A stretch of 64,000 nucleotides of DNA from Paucihalobacter ruber. GTDB lineage: Bacteria > Bacteroidota > Bacteroidia > Flavobacteriales > Flavobacteriaceae. Under the pieces are notes generated by a model that saw nothing but the letters and a program-made list of their open reading frames with translations, had not been told where the DNA came from and did no database searches. Shown here in pieces: positions 44,063-52,565 of the stretch (position 1 is the stretch's first letter; each line of letters opens with the position of its first letter). The position numbers were made by a program, and so were the translations under genes. The stretch spans positions 310,001 to 374,000 of the forward strand of contig NZ_VHIQ01000002.1 of NCBI RefSeq assembly GCF_006494535.1, given 5' to 3'.

Positions 44063-45268
44063 TTAAAAACTGCTGCTCTTGTACCAGTTCAAATGTTTAT
44101 ACATGGCCTTTTTGCTCATGCGCTCACGATTATAAAACTTGATATTGTTTTTATCTAACTGATAACTTCTGTAGCCCAATAAATGAAATAATTGTTTGGC
44201 CATATATTTCGCGGTTCTGGTATTGACCAACAAAATTTCTTTGGTTTTGTCGTACCAACTAACTCCGGGAAATAAAACCAGCATATTATCAAATTTTATT
44301 TTCCTTAAAATAGCAGAAAGTTTTAGTGCTAACTTAGGTATAGGCCTAATAAGATAGTAACCGTCTTCTCCTGCTTTTTGATACAGTGGCATAAATAAAG
44401 TTGCGGTTTCTTTTAAAGCAATAGACACGCCGTCGCTTACAGCAATTACAATACCTTCATCCACATCTTGAAAACTTTTATAACCTTCGCACATTCTAAA
44501 ATCTTCGTTGGGCTCTATCTTGTGTCGGTAGGTAACTTCGTAAGTTTTTGTGTTATTTTCTGCTGATTGGCTTAATAATTCTTTGTAAACTGATACATTT
44601 TCTGCGACTTCAGCTTCTAAAATTTCGGTATGAACCAATGCTAAATTAATAAAAGCAATACTATTGGTAACAGCAAGTTCGTCGTCGTGCTGACCTGATT
44701 CAAAACCCAACGAAACGTATCCTAGTTGGTTGATATAGCTCAATAAAGGACCTTCAAGATATTCTTCAATTCCCAACACTTTTGGCACCGGAAACAGATT
44801 AGAAAACCTTCGGTTAATGAGCGCATCGTTGATGGTTATAAACGGGATTGTTTTACTTGAAGTGGTGTGTAAATCAATGAAATAAAATGGTCCGGTATGA
44901 TTATTCAGAATCTCCAATAGCAGCCTGTAAAGTGCTTTTTGTTCGGCATCTTCATTTTTATAATCTATTTGTTTTTCTAAAGATTTTAATTTCTCTCGGG
45001 TCCATTGCCTATTCAGGTCTTTTATAATAAAACGTTTATTTTCTTTTAGCGCAGCTATGTTACCGGCAATACCGTAAACTGTGCCTTTAATTTTTGAAGA
45101 ATTTAGTTGAGGTAATACGCTTTTGATAGCCTTTACACCTGCTTTTTCATTACCGTGAATGCCTCCAAAAAGCACAATAACCGGTCCTGATTGATCACCT
45201 TCAATTTTATGTAAGATTCTGTCAATCGTCGTATTTATTGGTATGTCAATTTCTGTGATTTGGGTCAT
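44063..45268 (-). CDS. succinylglutamate desuccinylase/aspartoacylase (AstE/AspA) family protein
   Basis: 401 residues from ATG 45268. An alternative ATG at 45283 would overlap the preceding gene by 11 nt. Zinc-binding motifs of the M14-like AstE/AspA family: VLFGGIHGNEKAG (His, Glu) and FYFIDLHTTSS (His); GFESGQHDDELAV holds the likely catalytic Glu. It hydrolyses an N-acyl amino acid or amide. The long C-terminal extension (~130 residues) ends with basic residues. It starts 4 nt after the GCS2-CBS gene stops, so the two are translationally coupled and probably act on one pathway. Confidence 0.88.
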   Translation of the reverse strand: MTQITEIDIPINTTIDRILHKIEGDQSGPVIVLFGGIHGNEKAGVKAIKSVLPQLNSSKIKGTVYGIAGNIAALKENKRFIIKDLNRQWTREKLKSLEKQIDYKNEDAEQKALYRLLLEILNNHTGPFYFIDLHTTSSKTIPFITINDALINRRFSNLFPVPKVLGIEEYLEGPLLSYINQLGYVSLGFESGQHDDELAVTNSIAFINLALVHTEILEAEVAENVSVYKELLSQSAENNTKTYEVTYRHKIEPNEDFRMCEGYKSFQDVDEGIVIAVSDGVSIALKETATLFMPLYQKAGEDGYYLIRPIPKLALKLSAILRKIKFDNMLVLFPGVSWYDKTKEILLVNTRTAKYMAKQLFHLLGYRSYQLDKNNIKFYNRERMSKKAMYKHLNWYKSSSF

Positions 45269-45272
45269 ATAT

Positions 45273-47123
45273 CTAAATATCATTGCTAGTTATAATACCT
45301 ACCAATTTACCTTTGTAAATAACCGGTAAACAGCTGATATTATTTAGCTTCATAAGATCTTTGGCTTCTTTAATGGTTTGATCTGGTCTTACAGTGATGA
45401 TTGTTGTTTTCATTAAATCTTTTACGGTTTGCTTAACAAGCAATTCATCGTTTTCTACACCTTGAATGTCTTTCCAGCTTAAAATACCAATAATTTCTTT
45501 TTGATTATTGATTACCGGTATATGATGAATGTTATTCCATTGCATAATATGAAGTACTAATTCAAGACTGTCTTTTTCTCCTACAGAAAATATTTTGGCG
45601 TTCATATTATGCTTTACAATACGTTTGATGTTGAAGTGAGACATCATGCCTTCTTCTAACAAGGTCCAACTATCTACCGGGTAATCGTGTTCTTGTTTTT
45701 CATACATATAAGAAGTTAGCACCTGTAAGGCTTCGAAAGATTTTTTTGACTTTTGAAGGTTTCTATAGCTTTTTACCATCCATTCAGAACCTGTCCATGA
45801 TTTTAATCTGTTTTCAATGATGGTGAGATAATGTTCTACATCTTTGGGTGAAATCCCCGCTTTGTACAATCCGCGATAAGCCATTGGTAACAGTTCATCT
45901 AAAATCAAATCCTTCGCTGCTATTTTTTTGCCATTCCAGGTCAAAATAGATTCTACACCATAGCGACACGCTTTGTAAAAATTAGAACGCACATCTCTAA
46001 AATCCATTTTGTCCTGAATTTTCTCATACTCTTTAGATTGACCAACAACAAGGCCAACCCAAAACATCATATTAGCTATTTCGTCTGTTAAAGTTGGGCC
46101 GGATGGTAAATAACGACACTCTATTCTAAGATGAGGTTTTCCATCTCCAACACCATAACAAACGCGATTCCATCGGTATACCGTGCCGTTATGAAGGTTT
46201 AAAGCTTTCAGTTTGGGAATGGTCCCGCTTTTTAAAACATCAACACTATTGCCTTCAAATTCCGAAGTCAAGAGGCTTCTAAACTTTGAAATGTTGTCTT
46301 TAAAAATACTGGAAACCGTTCCCTTTTCCCAATGTGTTCCGAAACTAACCCTAGATTGTTTTTCGTTTAAAACAAATGAGTTGGCTCGGGTATCAACACT
46401 TTGGTTAAATAAAGCAATTCGCGTTTCTGCCCATAACTCTTTACCGAATAATAGGGGCGAATTGGTACAAACACTTAAAACCGGACCCGAAATTGCCTGA
46501 GCCCAATTATAGGTATCTATAAAATTATCCGGATTAACTTGTAAATGTGTTTGAAAACTAGTGTTACAAGCCTCAAGCATCACCGAGTCACTTAAAAAAT
46601 TCAGTTCATCAACCCCTTTAATGTGAATGTAGAAATCCTGCCCTCTCGAATCCTTTATGGCTTCGTTTAATACCGCGTAGCGCTTAATTTTGGTCATATA
46701 ATCTTCAGAAACATGCGGAATTCTGAGCGTAGGTAACACACCTGTTAAACAAATTCTGGTATCGTGCTCGGCCGCTGCAGTTTTTGCCTTTTCTAACAAC
46801 TCTTTTAATTGTTTATGAAGTTTTGAAAAACAATCTTTATCAAATAAAATAGGGTCTGAATTGATTTCTAAATTGTACTGTCCTATTTCTGTTGTAAAAT
46901 GTTCGTCATTTATGGTTTCAAGTACCTGAAGTGAATTTTTTTGAGGCATGAATTCATGATCTACCAAACAAAATTCCTGTTCTGCCCCAATTCTTATGGG
47001 TGTCTTCTCAATTAAGTTTTGATCAATCATCATATCTAATGCTTCTATATCTTTTAAAAGCTGATGAATATAATGGGCTTTGTCTTTCTTTTTATTAAGC
47101 ACAGATACGTCTAAACTTCCCAT
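45273..47123 (-). CDS. GCS2-type glutamate-cysteine ligase-like protein fused to a CBS pair
   Basis: 616 residues. Residues ~20-480 are a carboxylate-amine ligase of the GCS2/YbdK type: TPIRIGAEQEFCLVD (ATP/metal Glu residues), NLEINSDPILF, TSFQTHLQVNP, CGV-like GVGDGKPHLRIECRYLPSGP. Residues ~495-616 are two CBS domains (VLHIMQWNNIHHIPVINNQK, TIKEAKDLMKLNNISCLPVI), which usually sense adenine nucleotides. Ligation of a glutamate-type acid to an amine, controlled by energy state, is inferred. The downstream AspA-like hydrolase could reverse or process the product. Confidence 0.88.
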   Translation of the reverse strand: MGSLDVSVLNKKKDKAHYIHQLLKDIEALDMMIDQNLIEKTPIRIGAEQEFCLVDHEFMPQKNSLQVLETINDEHFTTEIGQYNLEINSDPILFDKDCFSKLHKQLKELLEKAKTAAAEHDTRICLTGVLPTLRIPHVSEDYMTKIKRYAVLNEAIKDSRGQDFYIHIKGVDELNFLSDSVMLEACNTSFQTHLQVNPDNFIDTYNWAQAISGPVLSVCTNSPLLFGKELWAETRIALFNQSVDTRANSFVLNEKQSRVSFGTHWEKGTVSSIFKDNISKFRSLLTSEFEGNSVDVLKSGTIPKLKALNLHNGTVYRWNRVCYGVGDGKPHLRIECRYLPSGPTLTDEIANMMFWVGLVVGQSKEYEKIQDKMDFRDVRSNFYKACRYGVESILTWNGKKIAAKDLILDELLPMAYRGLYKAGISPKDVEHYLTIIENRLKSWTGSEWMVKSYRNLQKSKKSFEALQVLTSYMYEKQEHDYPVDSWTLLEEGMMSHFNIKRIVKHNMNAKIFSVGEKDSLELVLHIMQWNNIHHIPVINNQKEIIGILSWKDIQGVENDELLVKQTVKDLMKTTIITVRPDQTIKEAKDLMKLNNISCLPVIYKGKLVGIITSNDI

Positions 47124-47244
47124 GATATTTTAATTTATTAATTAGTAAAGGGTTAAATTATATAAAAAGCTGAGTTTAAACTATGATTTGGGTCATGTGA
47201 TAGATTAAAGGGTTATATAGCTACATTTTCCTACTTTTACATCC

Positions 47245-47625
47245 ATGAAGCCTATAGATACATCTTATAGCCAAATCGAAAAACTCAAAAGCAAAAAACT
47301 TATAACGCAGCTTTTTGAAAAGGGTAAAACAGTTACTATATATCCTTTAAAATTAGTGTATTTAGAAACGCAATTTGAGGACAATGCTTTGTTAAAAACC
47401 GGTGTGAATGTAAGCAAGAGAAACTTTAAAAAAGCGGTAGACAGAAACCGTATTAAACGACTCATGCGCGAGGCTTACAGACTTAATAAGGCTCATTATT
47501 TTAGCAATACTTCAAAACATTATGCGTTTATGATTTTGTATATAGACAAAGAAATGCCCAATCTTAAATTTCTAGATTCAAAAATGAAATTACTGTTTAA
47601 GAAATTTAAAGAAAAGGTTGTTTAA
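47245..47625 (+). CDS. rnpA: ribonuclease P protein component
   Basis: 126 residues. The RnpA fold motifs are KLKSKKLITQLFEKGK at the start and the signature GVNVSKRNFKKAVDRNRIKR then LMREAYRLNK. It supports the RNA component in tRNA 5' processing. It is not next to rpmH here, which is common in Bacteroidota. The S41 peptidase gene follows at 88 nt. Confidence 0.95.
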   Translation: MKPIDTSYSQIEKLKSKKLITQLFEKGKTVTIYPLKLVYLETQFEDNALLKTGVNVSKRNFKKAVDRNRIKRLMREAYRLNKAHYFSNTSKHYAFMILYIDKEMPNLKFLDSKMKLLFKKFKEKVV

Positions 47626-47712
47626 ATTTATGGTGTGATTTTTGACTAAAAATCACATTAGCTAAAATGGATCAGACATTTGAAGCAAAGTCATATAAAA
47701 GAAACCAAACAG

Positions 47713-49353
47713 ATGAAAAAATACATTTTAAAAACTAAGTTCTTGATGCCGGTTCTTCTTGTTGTGGTGTTCTTCACCGGAACTGCGTTTAGAAACAATC
47801 TTTTTGAAGTAGCCAAACAAATAGAAATTTTCACCACCCTTTACAAGGAAATCAACATGAATTATGTTGACGAAACCAATCCGGCAGAATTGATGGATAC
47901 AGCCATTAAAAACATGTTGAATGAACTGGATCCATATACACAATTCTATAACGAACAAGACGTACAAACAGCAAGGCTCAATCAAACCAATGATTTTACA
48001 GGTATAGGTGCCACGGTAAAAACCAAAAAAGACAGACTTATCATTGTTGAACCTTTCAGAGATATGCCGGCAGATAAAGCCGGACTAAAAGCCGGAGATG
48101 AAATAATTAAAGTTGATAACATCACCGTTGCCGACTTTAACGACGATGCCGGAAATTTACTGGAAGGCGCCGCAGGTAGTACCGTAAATTTAACCTACTT
48201 AAGACAAGGAAAAACTGAAAATGTAACCATTACCAGATCTGGAAGCGCAGATAAAGCTGTAACGCATTACAGCTTAATAGACGGCAACGTTGGCTATATT
48301 GTTTTGAGAAAATTTAACGAAAAGGCCTCAGCCGAAACCATTAATGCATTGCGAGATTTAAAAAATCAAGGTGCAGATAAGTTAATTCTTGATTTACGTG
48401 GAAATCCGGGTGGTCTGTTGCGGGAAGCTGTGAACATCGTAAACATTTTTGTACCGCAAAACACCTTGGTCGTTACCACAAAATCTAAAATTAAAAAGTA
48501 TAACCAAACCTATTTCACACAACGTGAAGCTTTTGATACTGAAATCCCTGTGGTGGTCATTATTGACGACCGAAGTGCTTCGGCCAGCGAAATTGTTTCC
48601 GGCGCGCTACAAGACTTAGACCGCGGTGTAATAGTTGGCTCCAGAAGTTTTGGTAAAGGCTTGGTACAAAGACCAAAACCGCTCAACTACGGTACTCAAA
48701 TGAAAATTACTATTTCCAGATATTACACGCCTTCAGGAAGATGTATCCAGGCATTAGATTATTGGAATAAAGACGAACAAGGTAAGGCTACCAGATTAAG
48801 CGAATCACAATTTACAGCATATAACACCAAAAACGGTCGAACAGTTTACGACGGTGGTGGTGTTGATCCTGACGAAAAATTAAAAGAATCGGCTCTTACA
48901 CCTATTTCCAAAACCATTTTAGAAAACGACTTTATATTTAATTACGCAACCCAATACTATTATAAAAACAAGGTAACCGTTTTAAACGACTTTAAATTGA
49001 GCGATGCCGACTTTAACGACTTTAAACAATATTTGGCATCGAACAATTTTGAGTTTGAAACCCAAACAGAAGAGGCTTTTTTAAAAGCCCTAAAAAAAGC
49101 AAAAGAAGAGGAAATGGATGCAGTAGTATTAAACAGTTACAATCAGCTTAAAAAAGACATTGAAGCCTATAAAAACATAGCTATAGAAGCCAATAAATCG
49201 CAATTAATGTCGCTGTTAACAGACGAAATTATTACGCGCTATTTTTATAAAGAAGGCCTTTATAAATATTACACTGTAAAAAATCCCGAAGTTGCTAAAG
49301 CTAAGGCGATTGTTAGTAATAGCAGTGTTTACAGTAAATATTTAATACCTTAG
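47713..49353 (+). CDS. S41 family C-terminal processing peptidase
   Basis: 546 residues from ATG 47713 (a TTG at 47680 adds a non-conserved leader). An N-terminal signal anchor comes first, then a helical segment with EINMNYVDETNP. The PDZ domain is FTGIGATVKTKKDRL...GDEIIKVDNI. The protease core has KLILDLRGNPGGLLREAV, the Ser of DDRSASASEIVSGAL and the Lys of SRSFGKGLVQRP. Such CTP/Prc-like enzymes cleave C-termini of envelope proteins. A C-terminal helical extension (~130 residues) is typical of the Bacteroidota group. The OmpA gene follows. Confidence 0.93.
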   Translation: MKKYILKTKFLMPVLLVVVFFTGTAFRNNLFEVAKQIEIFTTLYKEINMNYVDETNPAELMDTAIKNMLNELDPYTQFYNEQDVQTARLNQTNDFTGIGATVKTKKDRLIIVEPFRDMPADKAGLKAGDEIIKVDNITVADFNDDAGNLLEGAAGSTVNLTYLRQGKTENVTITRSGSADKAVTHYSLIDGNVGYIVLRKFNEKASAETINALRDLKNQGADKLILDLRGNPGGLLREAVNIVNIFVPQNTLVVTTKSKIKKYNQTYFTQREAFDTEIPVVVIIDDRSASASEIVSGALQDLDRGVIVGSRSFGKGLVQRPKPLNYGTQMKITISRYYTPSGRCIQALDYWNKDEQGKATRLSESQFTAYNTKNGRTVYDGGGVDPDEKLKESALTPISKTILENDFIFNYATQYYYKNKVTVLNDFKLSDADFNDFKQYLASNNFEFETQTEEAFLKALKKAKEEEMDAVVLNSYNQLKKDIEAYKNIAIEANKSQLMSLLTDEIITRYFYKEGLYKYYTVKNPEVAKAKAIVSNSSVYSKYLIP

Positions 49354-49392
49354 ATAAAAAATATTTTTTACTTTTAAACTAAAATCAACAGT

Positions 49393-50232
49393 TTGCGCAG
49401 GATAGCTTATATATTATTCTTTGTTTTAAGTGTCTCATTTTCACAACAAAATTTGAAGCATGAAGTCTATTTTGAAACTGATAAATACGATATTTTATCA
49501 ACCGAGCTCAATAGATTATTACTCTTCTTAAACCAATTAGAAGAACTAGACATCGAAAAAATTTCAATCTACGGTTTTACTGATGACCGCGGTAGTGATG
49601 CTTATAACGAAAGACTTTCGCAACAAAGAGCTGATGCCATCAAAGCAGTAATTGCTGAAAACGAATTTGAAGAATCTCTCATTACTAACGTAGATGGAAA
49701 AGGTAAAATACTTTTGAGAATTATCAAAGAATCGGATGTTCAAAAAATTCGTGGTTTAAACAGAAAAGTTGAAATTATAGTTACTCCAAAAATTAAAGAA
49801 CCCGAAGTTGTAAAAACTGAAAACAAAAAGCCTTCAACCAAAGATATCTTAAAAGGAGATGTTAAAGAAGGTGATAAAATTCTGATTGAAAATCTCCTTT
49901 TTAAAACAGGCTATAGTTATTTACTACCCGAATCTAAAAAGGTTTTAGACGAAATCGCCGAAGTTCTTGTAGAGCGCAAAGAATTGTATTTTACCATAGA
50001 AGGTCATGTATGTTGTACGCAAGGTACGCGCGATGCTCTAGATCGTAAAACCAACAAACCAAATCTTTCGGTGGCGAGGGCCAAATATGTTTATGATTAT
50101 TTAGCCAGAAAAGGTGTTAATCCTCGTAGAATGCGTTACATGGGAATGAGAAGAAAATTTCCGCTTGGCGGTGAAGCCAAATACGACAGACGTGTGGAAA
50201 TTGTAATTAACAGAATTGTTCCTGTTGATTAA
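49393..50232 (+). CDS. OmpA-like protein with two OmpA domains
   Basis: 279 residues, TTG start, signal peptide ending VSFSQ. Two peptidoglycan-binding OmpA-like domains are visible. The first (~25-130) has YFETDKYDILS, ISIYGFTDDRGSDAYNERLS and LNRKVEIIVTP. The second (~165-279) has LLFKTGYSYLLPES, FTIEGHVCCTQGTRD, NLSVARAKYVYDYL and YDRRVEIVINRI. No barrel is present, so it is probably periplasmic, linking the cell wall to something else. The gene ends overlapping the convergent GNAT gene by four bases. Confidence 0.88.
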   Translation: MRRIAYILFFVLSVSFSQQNLKHEVYFETDKYDILSTELNRLLLFLNQLEELDIEKISIYGFTDDRGSDAYNERLSQQRADAIKAVIAENEFEESLITNVDGKGKILLRIIKESDVQKIRGLNRKVEIIVTPKIKEPEVVKTENKKPSTKDILKGDVKEGDKILIENLLFKTGYSYLLPESKKVLDEIAEVLVERKELYFTIEGHVCCTQGTRDALDRKTNKPNLSVARAKYVYDYLARKGVNPRRMRYMGMRRKFPLGGEAKYDRRVEIVINRIVPVD

Positions 50233-50675
50233 CCTCTATATAACATGTTAACATGTGGAATGCCATCTTCTAAATATTCTTCACCTTCAATTTTAAAATT
50301 TAAGTTAGAATAAAACTGTTTTAAATAACACTGAGCAGAAATTCTTATATCATTTGTTTTGTAGTAGTGTTTTACGGCGTCTATTGAAGTGTTCATAACA
50401 TCGTAACCATAACCAAACTTTCGGTAATTGGCCTTTACAACAACTCTACCTATACTGGCTTCGGTGAAATAATGGCCTGGCTTAAATAACCTTGTGTAGG
50501 CTACAAGCTCATCTTCATCATACCCAAATACATGTAATGCTTTGCTGTCTTTTCCGTCTAAATCTTGATAAACGCAATTTTGCTCTACCACAAAAACTTC
50601 ACTGCGCAACTGTAAAACATCGTAAAGTTGCTTTAAACTAAGTTGATTAAATTCTTTAATACTGTAAGTTAACAT
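50229..50675 (-). CDS. GNAT family N-acetyltransferase (ElaA-like)
   Basis: 148 residues. The GNAT core is IGRVVVKANYRKFGYGYDVM, the acetyl-CoA binding motif A (RxxGxG-like). The N-terminal YDVLQLRSEVFVVEQNCVYQDLDGKD matches ElaA proteins. Substrate unknown. Its start lies one base past the CDF gene's end, so rpiB, the CDF gene and this gene form an operon. Confidence 0.9.
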   Translation of the reverse strand: MLTYSIKEFNQLSLKQLYDVLQLRSEVFVVEQNCVYQDLDGKDSKALHVFGYDEDELVAYTRLFKPGHYFTEASIGRVVVKANYRKFGYGYDVMNTSIDAVKHYYKTNDIRISAQCYLKQFYSNLNFKIEGEEYLEDGIPHVNMLYRG

Positions 50676-50676
50676 A

Positions 50677-51582
50677 TTAATCTTGTACTATAATATCTTT
50701 TGGATCTTGTTTGTTGTATTCGGGTTGCAGGGTGATGTGATTGATATAAAACTCTTCGCTTAATAACTTTTCAATTGATTTTAAAACACCATCAAATTCT
50801 TCTACCGAAATATTTTCATTTAAATCTACATGAGCTTCCAAATGTAATTCATCATCGTTAAGTGACCAAACATGAACATGGTGCAGTTTCTTAACCCTTT
50901 CCAAACTGTTGACTCTGTTTACAATGTCTTCAACTTTAATATGATCTGGGGTAAACAACATGAGCATTTTTGTGCTGGTCTTAAGTAAATCATAACCTAC
51001 CCAAATTAAGTATAAAGCAATGGCAAGCGTTAAAATACTATCTACCCAATAAATTTCATAAAACTTCATTAACAAACCACCTATTAAAACTGCAACACTT
51101 GCTAACATATCTGTTAGTAAGTGTAAATAAGCAGATTTCATATTAATGTTTTTTTCAGCCGAACTTTTTAACAACAACACACTAAAGCCATTAAATGCAA
51201 TAGCCAAAGCTGATAACCAGATAACCAAATTTGAATTAATTTCTTCGGGATTGTTAAATCGCTTTACAGATTCAATAATCAATAATACAGCAATAATTAT
51301 TAAGGTTGAAGCATTGATAAAAGCGGCTAAAATTTCGGCTCGTTTATAGCCAAAAGTTTTGTTGGTAGAGGCCTGTTTTCTTGATAATTTAGAAGCAAAA
51401 TAGCTTACTAACAACGAAATAACGTCACTAAAATTATGAAGTGCATCGCTTAGCAATGCCAAACTTCCTGATATAAAACCACCAATAACCTGAGCAACAG
51501 TAATACCAATGTTTAATACAATGGCGAGCAACAATTTATTTTCGTTGACCTTACCGGTATGATGCTGATGGGAGTGAGACAT
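50677..51582 (-). CDS. cation diffusion facilitator (Zn/Cd/Co efflux)
   Basis: 301 residues with six transmembrane helices. The metal site motifs are ALLSDALHNFSD (HxxxD in TM2) and LHLLTDMLASVAVL (HxxxD in TM5). A His-rich start (SHSHQHH) and a cytoplasmic C-terminal domain with LHHVHVWSLNDDELHLEAHV are typical of CzcD/ZitB. It exports divalent metal ions by proton exchange. Confidence 0.93.
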   Translation of the reverse strand: MSHSHQHHTGKVNENKLLLAIVLNIGITVAQVIGGFISGSLALLSDALHNFSDVISLLVSYFASKLSRKQASTNKTFGYKRAEILAAFINASTLIIIAVLLIIESVKRFNNPEEINSNLVIWLSALAIAFNGFSVLLLKSSAEKNINMKSAYLHLLTDMLASVAVLIGGLLMKFYEIYWVDSILTLAIALYLIWVGYDLLKTSTKMLMLFTPDHIKVEDIVNRVNSLERVKKLHHVHVWSLNDDELHLEAHVDLNENISVEEFDGVLKSIEKLLSEEFYINHITLQPEYNKQDPKDIIVQD

Positions 51583-51585
51583 TTG

Positions 51586-52017
51586 TTAACAAACCGGAAT
51601 TTTTGAAATGCGATTGGCATGGCGTCCACCTTCAAAAGCAGTTGATAAAAATACATCCACCATTTCAATAGCTTGTTGTTGTGCTGTATATCTCGCCGGA
51701 ATACTCAAAATATTAGCGTTGTTGTGTTGTCTGGCTAAAGCTACTATTTCTTTATTCCAACATAAAGCTGAACGTATGTCCCGATGTTTATTGGCCGTCA
51801 TGTTAGCACCATTACCACTACCGCAAATAATAATACCAAATTCGGCTTTATTAATTTCTACATCTTTTGCTACAGGATGAACAAAATCTGGATAGTCAAC
51901 ACTGTCGTTGGTATCAGTACCATGATTAATAACTGTAATACCTTTGTTTTTTAAATGATTAACAATAGCGTTTTTGTAGTCTGTTCCGGCGTGATCGTTA
52001 CCAATAGCAATAGTCAT
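51586..52017 (-). CDS. rpiB: ribose 5-phosphate isomerase B
   Basis: 143 residues from ATG 52017; an upstream in-frame start at 52056 adds a non-family leader. Motifs: IAIGNDHAGTDYKNAIVNHL, DYPDFVHPVAKDV, GIIICGSGNGANMTANKH (the active-site region; the usual Cys is present) and ARQHNNANILSIPARY. It converts ribose 5-phosphate and ribulose 5-phosphate in the pentose phosphate pathway. Confidence 0.93.
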   Translation of the reverse strand: MTIAIGNDHAGTDYKNAIVNHLKNKGITVINHGTDTNDSVDYPDFVHPVAKDVEINKAEFGIIICGSGNGANMTANKHRDIRSALCWNKEIVALARQHNNANILSIPARYTAQQQAIEMVDVFLSTAFEGGRHANRISKIPVC

Positions 52018-52565
52018 AATGTTATGTTTTTTTGAAGTTAAACAAAGGTAATACATTGTAAAAATAATAAGGTAGTGCTTATAAGTTTTTAATAGCTTGT
52101 TAATAACTGTTCGCTAAAATCTGATAGAAAAATTTTGATATATCAATCAAATTTACAAACCAAAACTATTTATTAATAACCAAAAAAGTTAGCGTGAAAA
52201 TTTGAGTAATTTATCAGACTAAAATGTATTTAAATCAACACTATTTTTAATAAAAGTTATTATAAAACTCGAACTATTTTAGGTTATAAACAGTTGTTAA
52301 TAGAATATATAAATTAGCTGTAATTAAATAGTTTAATTCAATTAAGTTATGTTAACTAAATATTAATAGAATGTAAAATTAATACTATCATAACAATCAC
52401 ATAAAAAGTTATACGCACTATTAACAAACCATCATAAACACCATTTTTTATTTAAAATTTCAAAAAGAAATAATGATTATTATATTAAATGTTCATAAAG
52501 TTTAGTTTTAGCCATGCAGGTTATTTTTTTAAACCGTAGCTTTGTTATTAATGAAATAAAATTTA
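52018..52565. other. AT-rich divergent promoter region
   Basis: About 550 bp with no gene, between rpiB (minus) and rnr (plus). Putative -7 boxes: TACCTTTG on the minus strand at 52043-52050 for rpiB and TAGCTTTG at 52537-52544 for rnr. The strikingly AT-rich middle has many short A/T runs and near-palindromes but no clear DnaA-box cluster. Confidence 0.45.

Noticed and set aside
52018-52565. Chromosomal replication origin in the AT-rich gap
   Set aside because: No cluster of DnaA boxes and no dnaA or dnaN nearby.
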